Assembly: GCA_035326705.1 (NCBI GenBank)
Contig: DAOLES010000010.1
Coordinates: 1 to 58,157, forward strand
Source of the DNA: Oligoflexia bacterium
GTDB lineage: Bacteria; Bdellovibrionota_G; JALEGL01
Length of the DNA: 58,157 nucleotides
Reading direction: 5' to 3'
Position numbers and translations under genes: made by a program. The notes under the pieces were generated by a model that worked only from the letters and a program-made list of their open reading frames with translations, was not told the origin of the DNA and did not search any database. Positions 18,424-25,132 of this stretch are shown one piece after another. Position 1 is the stretch's first letter; each line of letters starts with the position of its first letter.

Positions 18424-19289
18424 TACTTATTACAATAATCAATGCCGTAAACTTCTTCTAAATAGTCACAATCATTACTTTGTGATCCACTCGAATTATA
18501 TGAAGAATAATAAGATGCATCTGAGTATGCCTCTTCTCTTTGTTTAAAAATACCAGGCTGAGCCTTTGGATCACCATTAGCATCTATATAAATACCTCGA
18601 GCTAAAATTGTATAATGTGCCTTCGATAAATTATTATCCGCATAATAATCCATAATTCTATCAGCTGATGGACTCACTCCATCAAGATCAGCAATAGCCT
18701 GAACCATATAAGCATTAGAATAACCCGTTTCACTCGCAACCGCATAGCTTCTTGAAGCTAAATACATAAAATAACCAGGCTCTAAATATTCACTTTTTAC
18801 AGTTACCCCACCACTTCCAGGAACAGGTTTATATGATGAAGCAATATCAAGCAATTGTGGAACAGGAAAATGGGCACCTAAAGCATAAGAGGCGCCAGAC
18901 AGAGAACATTGACCAGAAGCATTAGGATCAAGAGTATTCGATGATAAATCTCTACCATAAAAGGCAATAGTCTGTGATTTCTTACCTTTGGGTGGTATTG
19001 TTGAGTAAAAACCTGTCCCACCGTCTTCATGGTACGACTCAACTTTAACAAACCCTTCATAAAAACGACACGTTTCACCTTGCTGATTAGTATAGATTGG
19101 GTTGGCGGCAAAGGCTAATTCAGCATCAACTATTTTACGCAGCATGATATAACCTTCACTTTCTTTAGCATTTTTAATATACTTTTGATAAGAAGCAATA
19201 GACACTGAAGCCAACAAGCTTACAATAGCTACCCCTATTATCAACTCTAAAATTGTAAATCCATTCTCTTTGTAAAAAAAATTTTTCAT
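18417..19289 (-). CDS. Type IV pilin-like protein
   Basis: 290 aa. The start at 19289 is chosen because AGGAAT sits about 7 nt upstream and the class III leader is then short: MKNFFYKENG followed by FTILELIIGVAIVSLLASV. The prepilin peptidase site is Gly10/Phe11, and Glu15 is the conserved Glu5 of mature pilins. After the hydrophobic helix comes a large, low-charge globular region with Cys pairs (ETCRFYEG; NDCDYLEEVYGIDYC near the end) that may form a disulfide loop. The size exceeds typical major pilins (140-170 aa), so it may be a minor or specialised pilin. The assembly complex pilMNOPQ lies elsewhere in the window. Confidence 0.85.
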   Translation of the reverse strand: MKNFFYKENGFTILELIIGVAIVSLLASVSIASYQKYIKNAKESEGYIMLRKIVDAELAFAANPIYTNQQGETCRFYEGFVKVESYHEDGGTGFYSTIPPKGKKSQTIAFYGRDLSSNTLDPNASGQCSLSGASYALGAHFPVPQLLDIASSYKPVPGSGGVTVKSEYLEPGYFMYLASRSYAVASETGYSNAYMVQAIADLDGVSPSADRIMDYYADNNLSKAHYTILARGIYIDANGDPKAQPGIFKQREEAYSDASYYSSYNSSGSQSNDCDYLEEVYGIDYCNKYY

Positions 19290-19309
19290 CGTAATTCCTA
19301 ATATCATTT

Positions 19310-20047
19310 CTATTTTTTCATATATCTGTACTTTAGTACAAAAATTCCCTTGAGCATCTTTACCGAATCTCTAAATAATCTAATTTTTGACTCGTCTTTG
19401 TTCAGCCAGAATAGTACTGGATATTCAATAATTTGAAAATTATTTTTTTTCATTTCTAAATATAACTCAATATCAAACAAATAACCTTTTTCTTTTAGAG
19501 AATTTTCAACTTTTTTGAATTTTTCACGTCTAACAATCTTTAAGGGTGCTTGGGTATCAATTATTTTTTCAAAAAACAATTTTGAAACCAACCAACGAAA
19601 AAAAAAGCTTGCCCATCTACGTTGTTGGTTTAAATGACCTTTATTTTGCAAAACATTCTGGCGTTGAGCAACCAGTAATCCTGCTGAAGAAATATTTTTA
19701 AACTTTTCCAAAGCATTGCTTAAATCTTCAATACCTATGGACAAATCTGCATCCAAAAATGCCAAGTTGTCATACTTAGCAATACTAAAACCATAGCGAA
19801 TTGCCCCACCTTTACCTAAATTGGTTTCTAAAACACTAATTGTATGTGATAAGGTTGAGTTATTTTTTAATCTTTGGGTCAAATATTCAAAAGTTTTGTC
19901 TACACACCCATCTAATACAAAAATAATTTCATAATTTTTTGAATTAGAATCTACATCTAATACAAGTTGATCAACCAATTTTTGTACACGATTTTGCTCA
20001 TTGTATAATGGAAAAACAACAGAACATTCATTAATCATAAAAGACAT
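19310..20047 (-). CDS. GT2 glycosyltransferase (dolichyl-phosphate glucosyl/mannosyltransferase-like)
   Basis: 245 aa. A GT-A fold nucleotide-sugar transferase: SVVFPLYNEQNRVQ (9-22), IIFVLDGCVDKT (41-52), ETNLGKGGAIRYGF (74-87), and the metal-binding DxD in FLDADLSI (Asp99, Asp101). The 'GKGGAIRYGF' segment is characteristic of polyprenyl-phosphate hexose synthases (Alg5/DPM1 type), which load sugar onto a lipid carrier for membrane GT-C enzymes. No C-terminal membrane helices are obvious. It lies 20 bases upstream of the pilin-like gene on the same strand, so the two probably share a transcript. Confidence 0.85.
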   Translation of the reverse strand: MSFMINECSVVFPLYNEQNRVQKLVDQLVLDVDSNSKNYEIIFVLDGCVDKTFEYLTQRLKNNSTLSHTISVLETNLGKGGAIRYGFSIAKYDNLAFLDADLSIGIEDLSNALEKFKNISSAGLLVAQRQNVLQNKGHLNQQRRWASFFFRWLVSKLFFEKIIDTQAPLKIVRREKFKKVENSLKEKGYLFDIELYLEMKKNNFQIIEYPVLFWLNKDESKIRLFRDSVKMLKGIFVLKYRYMKK

Positions 20048-20241
20048 ATGTAAACAGTATATTAAGTATTAACATACTGGACAAATATAAATTACAAATA
20101 CTTTATTTATATATACTTAATTAAAAATTCTTTACTAATCTATTGCAAGCAAGAGATACACTTAACATAATATAAAGGGCAGCCTATTCTTTTTAAAACT
20201 ATTGCTTGAACAATCCATAATGCATTTTATGATAAAACAAA

Positions 20242-20274
20242 AAAAGGCTATGCATTTAAATTGCATAGCCTTTT
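20242..20274. terminator. Intrinsic terminator of the groE operon
   Basis: A perfect 13-bp stem AAAAGGCTATGCA (20242-20254) / TGCATAGCCTTTT (20262-20274) with a 7-base loop, ending in T-runs on both strands. It lies about 30 bases past the groEL stop and can act in either direction, though no plus-strand gene feeds into it. Confidence 0.9.
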
Positions 20275-20305
20275 AATAAGCATATGAGCTTAAACAGACA
20301 GAATA

Positions 20306-21949
20306 TTAGTACATTCCGCCCATACCACCCATGCCACCCATATCAGGTGCAGCTGGCGCTGCTTTTTTGTCTTCTGGTTTTTCTGCAATCAATGCTTCTG
20401 TTGTTAATAACAATGAAGCAACAGATGCTGCATTTTGTAATGCCAAACGAGATACTTTAGTTGGATCAATGATACCCATTTTGATCATATCACCATACTC
20501 TTCTGTACCTGCATTGTAACCATAACTTGCTTCTTTAGCATTAAGCACATTTGAAAGAACAATTGAAGGCTCGATACCAGCGTTATAAGCAATTTGTCTT
20601 AATGGGGCTTCAACCGCTTTACGGATGATATCCACACCAAATTTCTCATCACCAGTCACTTCAATTTTATCTAAAGCTTTTAGACATCTAATGTACGCTG
20701 TTCCACCGCCAGGCACAATACCTTCTTCAACAGCAGCTTTGGTTGCATACATTGCATCTTCAACTCTAGCTTTTTTCTCTTTCATTTCTGTTTCAGTTGC
20801 TGCGCCAACATTGATTACTGCTACGCCACCAATCATTTTAGCCAAACGCTCTTGAAGCTTTTCTCTATCATAGTCTGATGAAGAAGCCTCAATTTGGCTT
20901 TTGATTTGTTTTACACGAGCATCAATTTGATCACGAGTTCCAACACCATCAACAATGGTTGTGTTCTCTTTGTCAATTACAACGCGTTTAGCTTGACCTA
21001 GATCTTCTACACTAATGGTTTCCAATTTAATACCAAGATCTTCAGTAATGCATTTACCACCGGTTAAAACGGCAATATCTTCTAACATAGCTTTTCTTCT
21101 GTCACCAAAACCTGGAGCTTTAATAGCAGCACATTTTAATGAACCACGCAGCTTGTTTACTACCAAAGTAGCTAAAGCTTGACCTTCAATATCTTCGGCA
21201 ATGATAACGATAGGTCTGTTAGATTTTGCAATACTTTCTAAAACAGGAACCAACTCTTCCATTGAAGAAATCTTTTTCTCGTGAATTAAAATATATGGGT
21301 CATCTAAAATACATTCCATTCTTTCTGGATCAGTTACAAAGTAAGGAGATAAATAACCACGATCAAACTGCATACCTTCCACTACATCTAAGCTTGTTTC
21401 CATAGATTTAGCTTCTTCAACTGTGATCACACCTTCTTTACCAACTTTGTCCATAGCATCAGCAATAATATCACCAATAACTTTGTCACCATTAGCAGAC
21501 ACTGTACCGACTTGAGCAATTTCACTGTTTTCTGAAATGGTTTTAGAAATGGATTTTAATTCACCAACAATCGCTTCTACCGCTTTGTCAATACCACGTT
21601 TAAGATCCATTGGGTTTGAACCCGCTGAAACCATTTTAGAACCTTGTTGAAAAATGGCCTGTGCTAAAACAGTTGCTGTTGTTGTACCATCACCAGCGCT
21701 GTCAGAAGTTTTTGAAGCAACTTCTTTCACCATTTGGGCGCCCATATTTTCAAACTTATCTGAGATCTCTATTTCTTTAGCTACGGTTACACCATCTTTG
21801 GTAATGGTTGGGCTACCAAAGGTTTTTTCAACCACCACGTTACGACCACGTGGACCTAAAGTAACTTTGACTGCATTTGCTAAAATGTTAACACCGTTTT
21901 GAACAGACTTTCTTGCCTCTTCACCAAAACTTATAATTTTTGCTGACAT
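20306..21949 (-). CDS. groEL: Chaperonin GroEL (60 kDa)
   Basis: 547 aa, full-length. Conserved GroEL segments are intact: VTLGPRGRNVVVEKTFGSPTITKDG, the ATP-site DGTTTATVLAQAI, KAPGFGDRRKAMLEDIAVLTGG, GIVPGGGTAYIR, and the C-terminal GGMGGMGGMY tail. It forms the double-ring folding chamber with the GroES lid. The ATG follows GAGGA by about 7 nt and lies 24 bases after groES. Only one groEL is seen in the window. Confidence 0.99.
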   Translation of the reverse strand: MSAKIISFGEEARKSVQNGVNILANAVKVTLGPRGRNVVVEKTFGSPTITKDGVTVAKEIEISDKFENMGAQMVKEVASKTSDSAGDGTTTATVLAQAIFQQGSKMVSAGSNPMDLKRGIDKAVEAIVGELKSISKTISENSEIAQVGTVSANGDKVIGDIIADAMDKVGKEGVITVEEAKSMETSLDVVEGMQFDRGYLSPYFVTDPERMECILDDPYILIHEKKISSMEELVPVLESIAKSNRPIVIIAEDIEGQALATLVVNKLRGSLKCAAIKAPGFGDRRKAMLEDIAVLTGGKCITEDLGIKLETISVEDLGQAKRVVIDKENTTIVDGVGTRDQIDARVKQIKSQIEASSSDYDREKLQERLAKMIGGVAVINVGAATETEMKEKKARVEDAMYATKAAVEEGIVPGGGTAYIRCLKALDKIEVTGDEKFGVDIIRKAVEAPLRQIAYNAGIEPSIVLSNVLNAKEASYGYNAGTEEYGDMIKMGIIDPTKVSRLALQNAASVASLLLTTEALIAEKPEDKKAAPAAPDMGGMGGMGGMY

Positions 21950-21973
21950 TGTATTTTCCTCACTTAATTAAAA

Positions 21974-22264
21974 TTAATTTTCAATGATACCTAAGATTTC
22001 ATCTTCACTAAAAATCAAGTGATTTTCACCACCAATTTTCACTTCAGTCCCTGCATATTTTGCAAATAAAACTTTGTCCCCAGCTTTAACTTGCATTTCA
22101 CGGGTTTTACCATCTTCTAACACTTTACCCAATCCAACAGAAACAACTTCACCTTGCATTGGTTTTTCTTTTGCTGAATCAGGAATAATGATACCCCCTT
22201 GGGTTTTTTCTTCTTGGTCAAGTCTTTTGACAAGAACACGGTCGTGTAAAGGTCTAATATTCAT
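21974..22264 (-). CDS. groES: Co-chaperonin GroES (10 kDa)
   Basis: 96 aa, the normal GroES length. It begins MNIRPLHDRVLVKRLDQEEKT; the mobile loop with GGIIIPDSAKEKP binds GroEL, and LFAKYAGTEVKIGGENHLIFSEDEILGII forms the barrel core and C-terminus. Ribosome site AAGGA lies about 8 nt before the ATG. Second gene of the fmdB-groES-groEL operon; 26 bases separate it from the fmdB stop. Confidence 0.99.
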   Translation of the reverse strand: MNIRPLHDRVLVKRLDQEEKTQGGIIIPDSAKEKPMQGEVVSVGLGKVLEDGKTREMQVKAGDKVLFAKYAGTEVKIGGENHLIFSEDEILGIIEN

Positions 22265-22290
22265 ACATCCATCCTTCTTAATTGACAGGG

Positions 22291-22560
22291 TTAACTACTA
22301 CTTTTTGTCTCACTACTTTTACTATCTTGGTTTTTGGCTTCTGATGTTGGCTGTGGACTGCTTGAGCCTGACTTTTGCACACTGGCATAGCCATCTTTAT
22401 ACCATCCCCCTCCTTTTAATTGAAAAGAAGGTGCAGATACTGCTTTTTTAACCTGTAAAGACCCGCAGGCCGCACATTTTATATCTGCAGTATCAGAAAC
22501 TTTACAAAATACTTCAAAATGCTTGTTACAGTCTAAACATTGATAATCGTAAAGTGGCAT
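22291..22560 (-). CDS. FmdB-type zinc-ribbon protein
   Basis: 89 aa. It begins MPLYDYQCLDCNKHFEVFCK and continues CAACGSLQVKKAVSAPSFQLKGGGWYKDGY, the complete FmdB/CxxC_CxxC_SSSS zinc ribbon with four Cys ligands (8, 11, 32, 35). The last roughly 25 residues are Ser/Gln/Lys-rich. Family members are putative regulators (named from formamidase genes) but their role is unproven. It is the first gene behind the groE promoter, which is an unusual but recurrent arrangement in deltaproteobacterial-type genomes as far as I recall. AAGG lies about 6 nt before the start. Confidence 0.9.
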   Translation of the reverse strand: MPLYDYQCLDCNKHFEVFCKVSDTADIKCAACGSLQVKKAVSAPSFQLKGGGWYKDGYASVQKSGSSSPQPTSEAKNQDSKSSETKSSS

Positions 22561-22599
22561 AAAAAACCTTAATAATTAAATAGTTAACAAAAAAACATA

Positions 22600-22630
22600 C
22601 CGCAGCACTTACGCACTGCAAATACTGCGG
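22600..22630 (-). promoter_or_regulatory. Stem-loop at the 5' end of the groE transcript
   Basis: Read on the minus strand, CCGCAGTATTTGC pairs with GTAAGTGCTGCGG over 13 bp around a 5-base loop (AGTGC). Three of the pairs are G-U wobbles, so the symmetry is better as RNA than as a DNA operator. A TATG then a 7-T run follows, so it could attenuate transcription, stabilise the mRNA end or sense temperature. It is not a CIRCE element (no TTAGCACTC/GAGTGCTAA). Confidence 0.6.
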
Positions 22631-22632
22631 CT

Positions 22633-22660
22633 AAGTTAGCCCAACCCAGACATAAGTCAA
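22633..22660 (-). promoter_or_regulatory. Sigma-70-type promoter of fmdB-groES-groEL
   Basis: On the minus strand, TTGACT (22655-22660) and TAACTT (22633-22638) are separated by 16 bases. A start about 6-8 bases downstream would put the stem-loop at 22600-22630 at the extreme 5' end of the transcript. No heat-shock (sigma-32) consensus seen. Confidence 0.55.
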
Positions 22661-22755
22661 GAGGCAAATGTTACTTTTTTTTGCATTTTTTTAGCCTTAG
22701 GCCTTATTTCTTATAACTTAATCACACAACTAAATGTTGCTTTGCGTTAATTTAT

Positions 22756-23775
22756 ATGTTATACGAACTTATGAAGCGTACACCATTCACACTCTTTTTT
22801 AACAAAATATCAAAAACAATGGCTTTCGTATTATTGTTTATTTGCCCTCTTATTCATGCACAAAACACTGAACCAGACTATCAACCCTTCATGCAAACAC
22901 TAAAAACTGTTCTTGAAGAAGAAGGCTATTTGGAAAGACTTACATCCGACCAATTGAAGCAACTTGTAACACCCAATATTAGTGAACGATTGCAATTATC
23001 TTGGGTTTTTAAAAATGAAGAAAAAATCGTTTTAAAAGACGCTATTCATGACTTAAAACCTCTTGCCAATATGCTCTTAGCCAGAAACCTTGAAAAAGAT
23101 GAACTTAAGACAATTCTGAAAAGAAAAATAAACTCTTTTAAATGGTTGAAACAAAAAAAGGATCGAATAAACTATGGCAATTGCCAGTTAAATAAGCATA
23201 TTCGTGATAACTTGGCCGCTGATAACGTTGAGTACAGTTCAGAACTTGTAACCAGACATTTTTATGTCATAACAAAAACCCTTGTCAGCCAAAATAGGCC
23301 TTCAGAAAAACTTTTATCGCATGAATATTTAGATGGTTTAGATTTGAGTGAGGAAGATGTTCTCTCGCGACTTCGTTCTAAATGCAGGAACCTAAACATT
23401 GTAATCCATGACCCAAACATACCTGAGTTTAACTTTGGGAAAGGGATGTTTGCCACGGAACGTATTGAAGCAGGTACCATCATTGGCCGTTATACCGGTG
23501 AATTGGAAGGACTTGTTGATGACGAGTCTTATCTTATGAAAAACTATGGCAGCATTATCAATGCCAAAAAGGTAGGTAATCATACCCGCTATATCAATCA
23601 TTCTCCTACAGAAGCAAACCTAGAACTGTACTATGCTAACGATGAAGGCATCGTTGAACCTTTTTTAATGACCATCAAAGATATTGATCCTGGACAAGAG
23701 TTACTTTTCAATTACGGTACTGAGTATCAAAACTCCGGTTTTTATCCCGCAACACCAGATACAAGAAAGCAATAA
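22756..23775 (+). CDS. Exported SET-domain protein
   Basis: 339 aa. A hydrophobic segment (MAFVLLFICPLIHAQ, 22-36) with a plausible cleavage site after Ala35 makes export likely; the true start may be the ATG at 22771 or 22819, since no ribosome site decides it. Residues about 40-210 are helical and unrecognised. Residues 228-325 are a SET domain: GKGMFATERIEAGTIIGRYTGEL, the substrate/SAM motif RYINHS (278-283), and GQELLFNYG (313-321). SET domains transfer methyl from SAM to protein lysines. A periplasmic or secreted location would lack SAM, so a host- or prey-directed effector is possible, though this is inference. No secretion system genes adjoin it. Confidence 0.82.
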   Translation: MLYELMKRTPFTLFFNKISKTMAFVLLFICPLIHAQNTEPDYQPFMQTLKTVLEEEGYLERLTSDQLKQLVTPNISERLQLSWVFKNEEKIVLKDAIHDLKPLANMLLARNLEKDELKTILKRKINSFKWLKQKKDRINYGNCQLNKHIRDNLAADNVEYSSELVTRHFYVITKTLVSQNRPSEKLLSHEYLDGLDLSEEDVLSRLRSKCRNLNIVIHDPNIPEFNFGKGMFATERIEAGTIIGRYTGELEGLVDDESYLMKNYGSIINAKKVGNHTRYINHSPTEANLELYYANDEGIVEPFLMTIKDIDPGQELLFNYGTEYQNSGFYPATPDTRKQ

Positions 23776-23791
23776 ATAAAACTGTCTGAAT

Positions 23792-24000
23792 CTACTTTAC
23801 CGTCGTTAGATTTTGATCAATATAAATTGGGGTTTTAACATCTTTGGGGATACCTTTGCCATTATCCTTGACACGTATTAGAATCTCACCCCTATCATTG
23901 CATTCCGTATTTGAACAACAACCTCTCCCATACTCTCAAATGCTTCAATGACGCTATTATTGATCGAATCAGGTGAGAGTGATTTTACTAAAAGGGTAAA
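23792..24000 (-). pseudogene. Decayed histidine-kinase ATPase-domain fragment
   Basis: On the minus strand one frame reads LSPDSINNSVIEAFESMG (an N-box like stretch, about 23925-23978) and, after a frame change near 23900, another reads GEILIRVKDNGKGIPKDV (G1 box DNGKGIP) and stops at 23792. Together they match the order of motifs in a HATPase_c domain. Stops interrupt the upstream part, and no start or sensor domain remains. It occupies part of the 526-base gap between the SET gene and the repeat lipoprotein; I see nothing assignable at about 24090-24301. Confidence 0.55.
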
Positions 24001-24301
24001 TTATTATATTTCATCTATACTTAACAACAAAGCTATTCAAATTCATGAATTCCAGGAAAGTCGACTGGATTAAGTTTTTGATTTTGGTCTAGTTTTTATT
24101 TTTCTAATTACTTAACTGTTATCAGTTTTAATTTTTTTATAGTTTTTTTTCTCCACGTGGCCTGCTTATCTGAGCTTGCTATTTTATTATTTGCTCTTCA
24201 TGAGTGAACGTTAGGCCCCTCTTCTACTATCTGTATACAAAAAAGAATAATTTGAAATTTTAAACTGAACCCCTACCGTTGACGGAATATTGTGTAAACT
24301 T

Positions 24302-24925
24302 TTATTGCCCTTGGAAAACTACACCTAAGATGTCACCTGAAATGCTGTCTTGGACTTGAATTTCAGTTGATTTTAAATCCTCTAATGCAACATTGATTTT
24401 TGCAACGCCTTCCTCAACATTAACTGAAACTGTTTTATCACCTACGATAACAAAAACTGAGTCTGCACCTGAGGCAACTTCTACTTGCATATCTACAACA
24501 AAATTGGCACATGTCATTTCTTCTTGATATTTAACATTACCTGACTCTTCAATCATCATAACTGAGCTGTCGTACATAAATCTAGACGGCAACTCATCAC
24601 CAATTCCTTTAAATGAAGGCAATTCATCGCCTATCCCTCTTTTTGCCGCAAATCTAGACGGTAATTCATCCCCAATTCCTTTCAAAGAAGGTAATTCATC
24701 GCCTATCCCTCTTCTTGCGGCATACCAACCAAAGCCTACATCACTGTAATTATTGGCTAAATCATTGCATTTTAAGCTTTCGTCTGCTGATCTATAAGTT
24801 TCAAATGCGCTTAAACCTAAGTTTACACTCTCATTATTACTGTCTAAAGTACTATTTGCTCCGCAAGCGGTAAATAGCAAGCTGATTAGGATTAAAGTAA
24901 GGTGTTGTACAGGGCGTTTTGTCAT
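24302..24925 (-). CDS. Lipoprotein with GIGDELPS tandem repeats
   Basis: 207 aa from the ATG at 24925, which has GAGAGGAT about 7 nt upstream. A signal peptide ends LLFTAC with Cys21 as the probable lipid site. Residues 69-116 contain two 24-residue tandem units, each with two copies of the octapeptide GIGDELPS (four in all, at about 73-80, 83-90, 97-104, 107-114). The remaining C-terminal part (about 125-207) is a beta-rich region (VASGADSVFVIVGDKTVSVNV). No family recognised. It is divergent from the AAA/TPR gene at 25133, with a 207-base AT-rich gap. Confidence 0.75.
   Translation of the reverse strand: MTKRPVQHLTLILISLLFTACGANSTLDSNNESVNLGLSAFETYRSADESLKCNDLANNYSDVGFGWYAARRGIGDELPSLKGIGDELPSRFAAKRGIGDELPSFKGIGDELPSRFMYDSSVMMIEESGNVKYQEEMTCANFVVDMQVEVASGADSVFVIVGDKTVSVNVEEGVAKINVALEDLKSTEIQVQDSISGDILGVVFQGQ
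24578..24721 (-). repeat. Two 72-bp tandem repeats encoding GIGDELPS pairs
   Basis: Unit 1 is 24650-24721 and unit 2 is 24578-24649; each encodes AA[RK]RGIGDELPS[LF]KGIGDELPSRF (shown as a pattern) in frame. Third-position differences between units show that they are not a very recent duplication, and the peptide is better conserved than the DNA. Confidence 0.85.
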
Positions 24926-25132
24926 AGTGTATCCTCTCACCCTTATAGTATTGCATTAGTTATGCCATTTTATTTAAACTATAAATAATTGAAATTATTA
25001 ATTTTTATATTTTATTATATTTTTTGTTAAAAAATAGTAAACTTTTATTGCAGCTAAAGTGTGACATCTTTGCAACATCTTGCATATTTAGCTTAAAGCA
25101 GGTATATCGCTGATATCATTAGCAGCAGCACC

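Noticed and set aside
22074..22451. Long plus-strand open frame opposite groES/fmdB
   Set aside because: It is the mirror of two certain genes (groES, fmdB) and has no ribosome site or family resemblance.
22600..22630. CIRCE (HrcA operator) ahead of groE
   Set aside because: The half-sites TTAGCACTC/GAGTGCTAA are absent; the hairpin there has a different sequence and several G-U pairs.
24090..24301. Further coding remnants before the repeat lipoprotein
   Set aside because: All frames are broken by many stops and no motif is recognisable.
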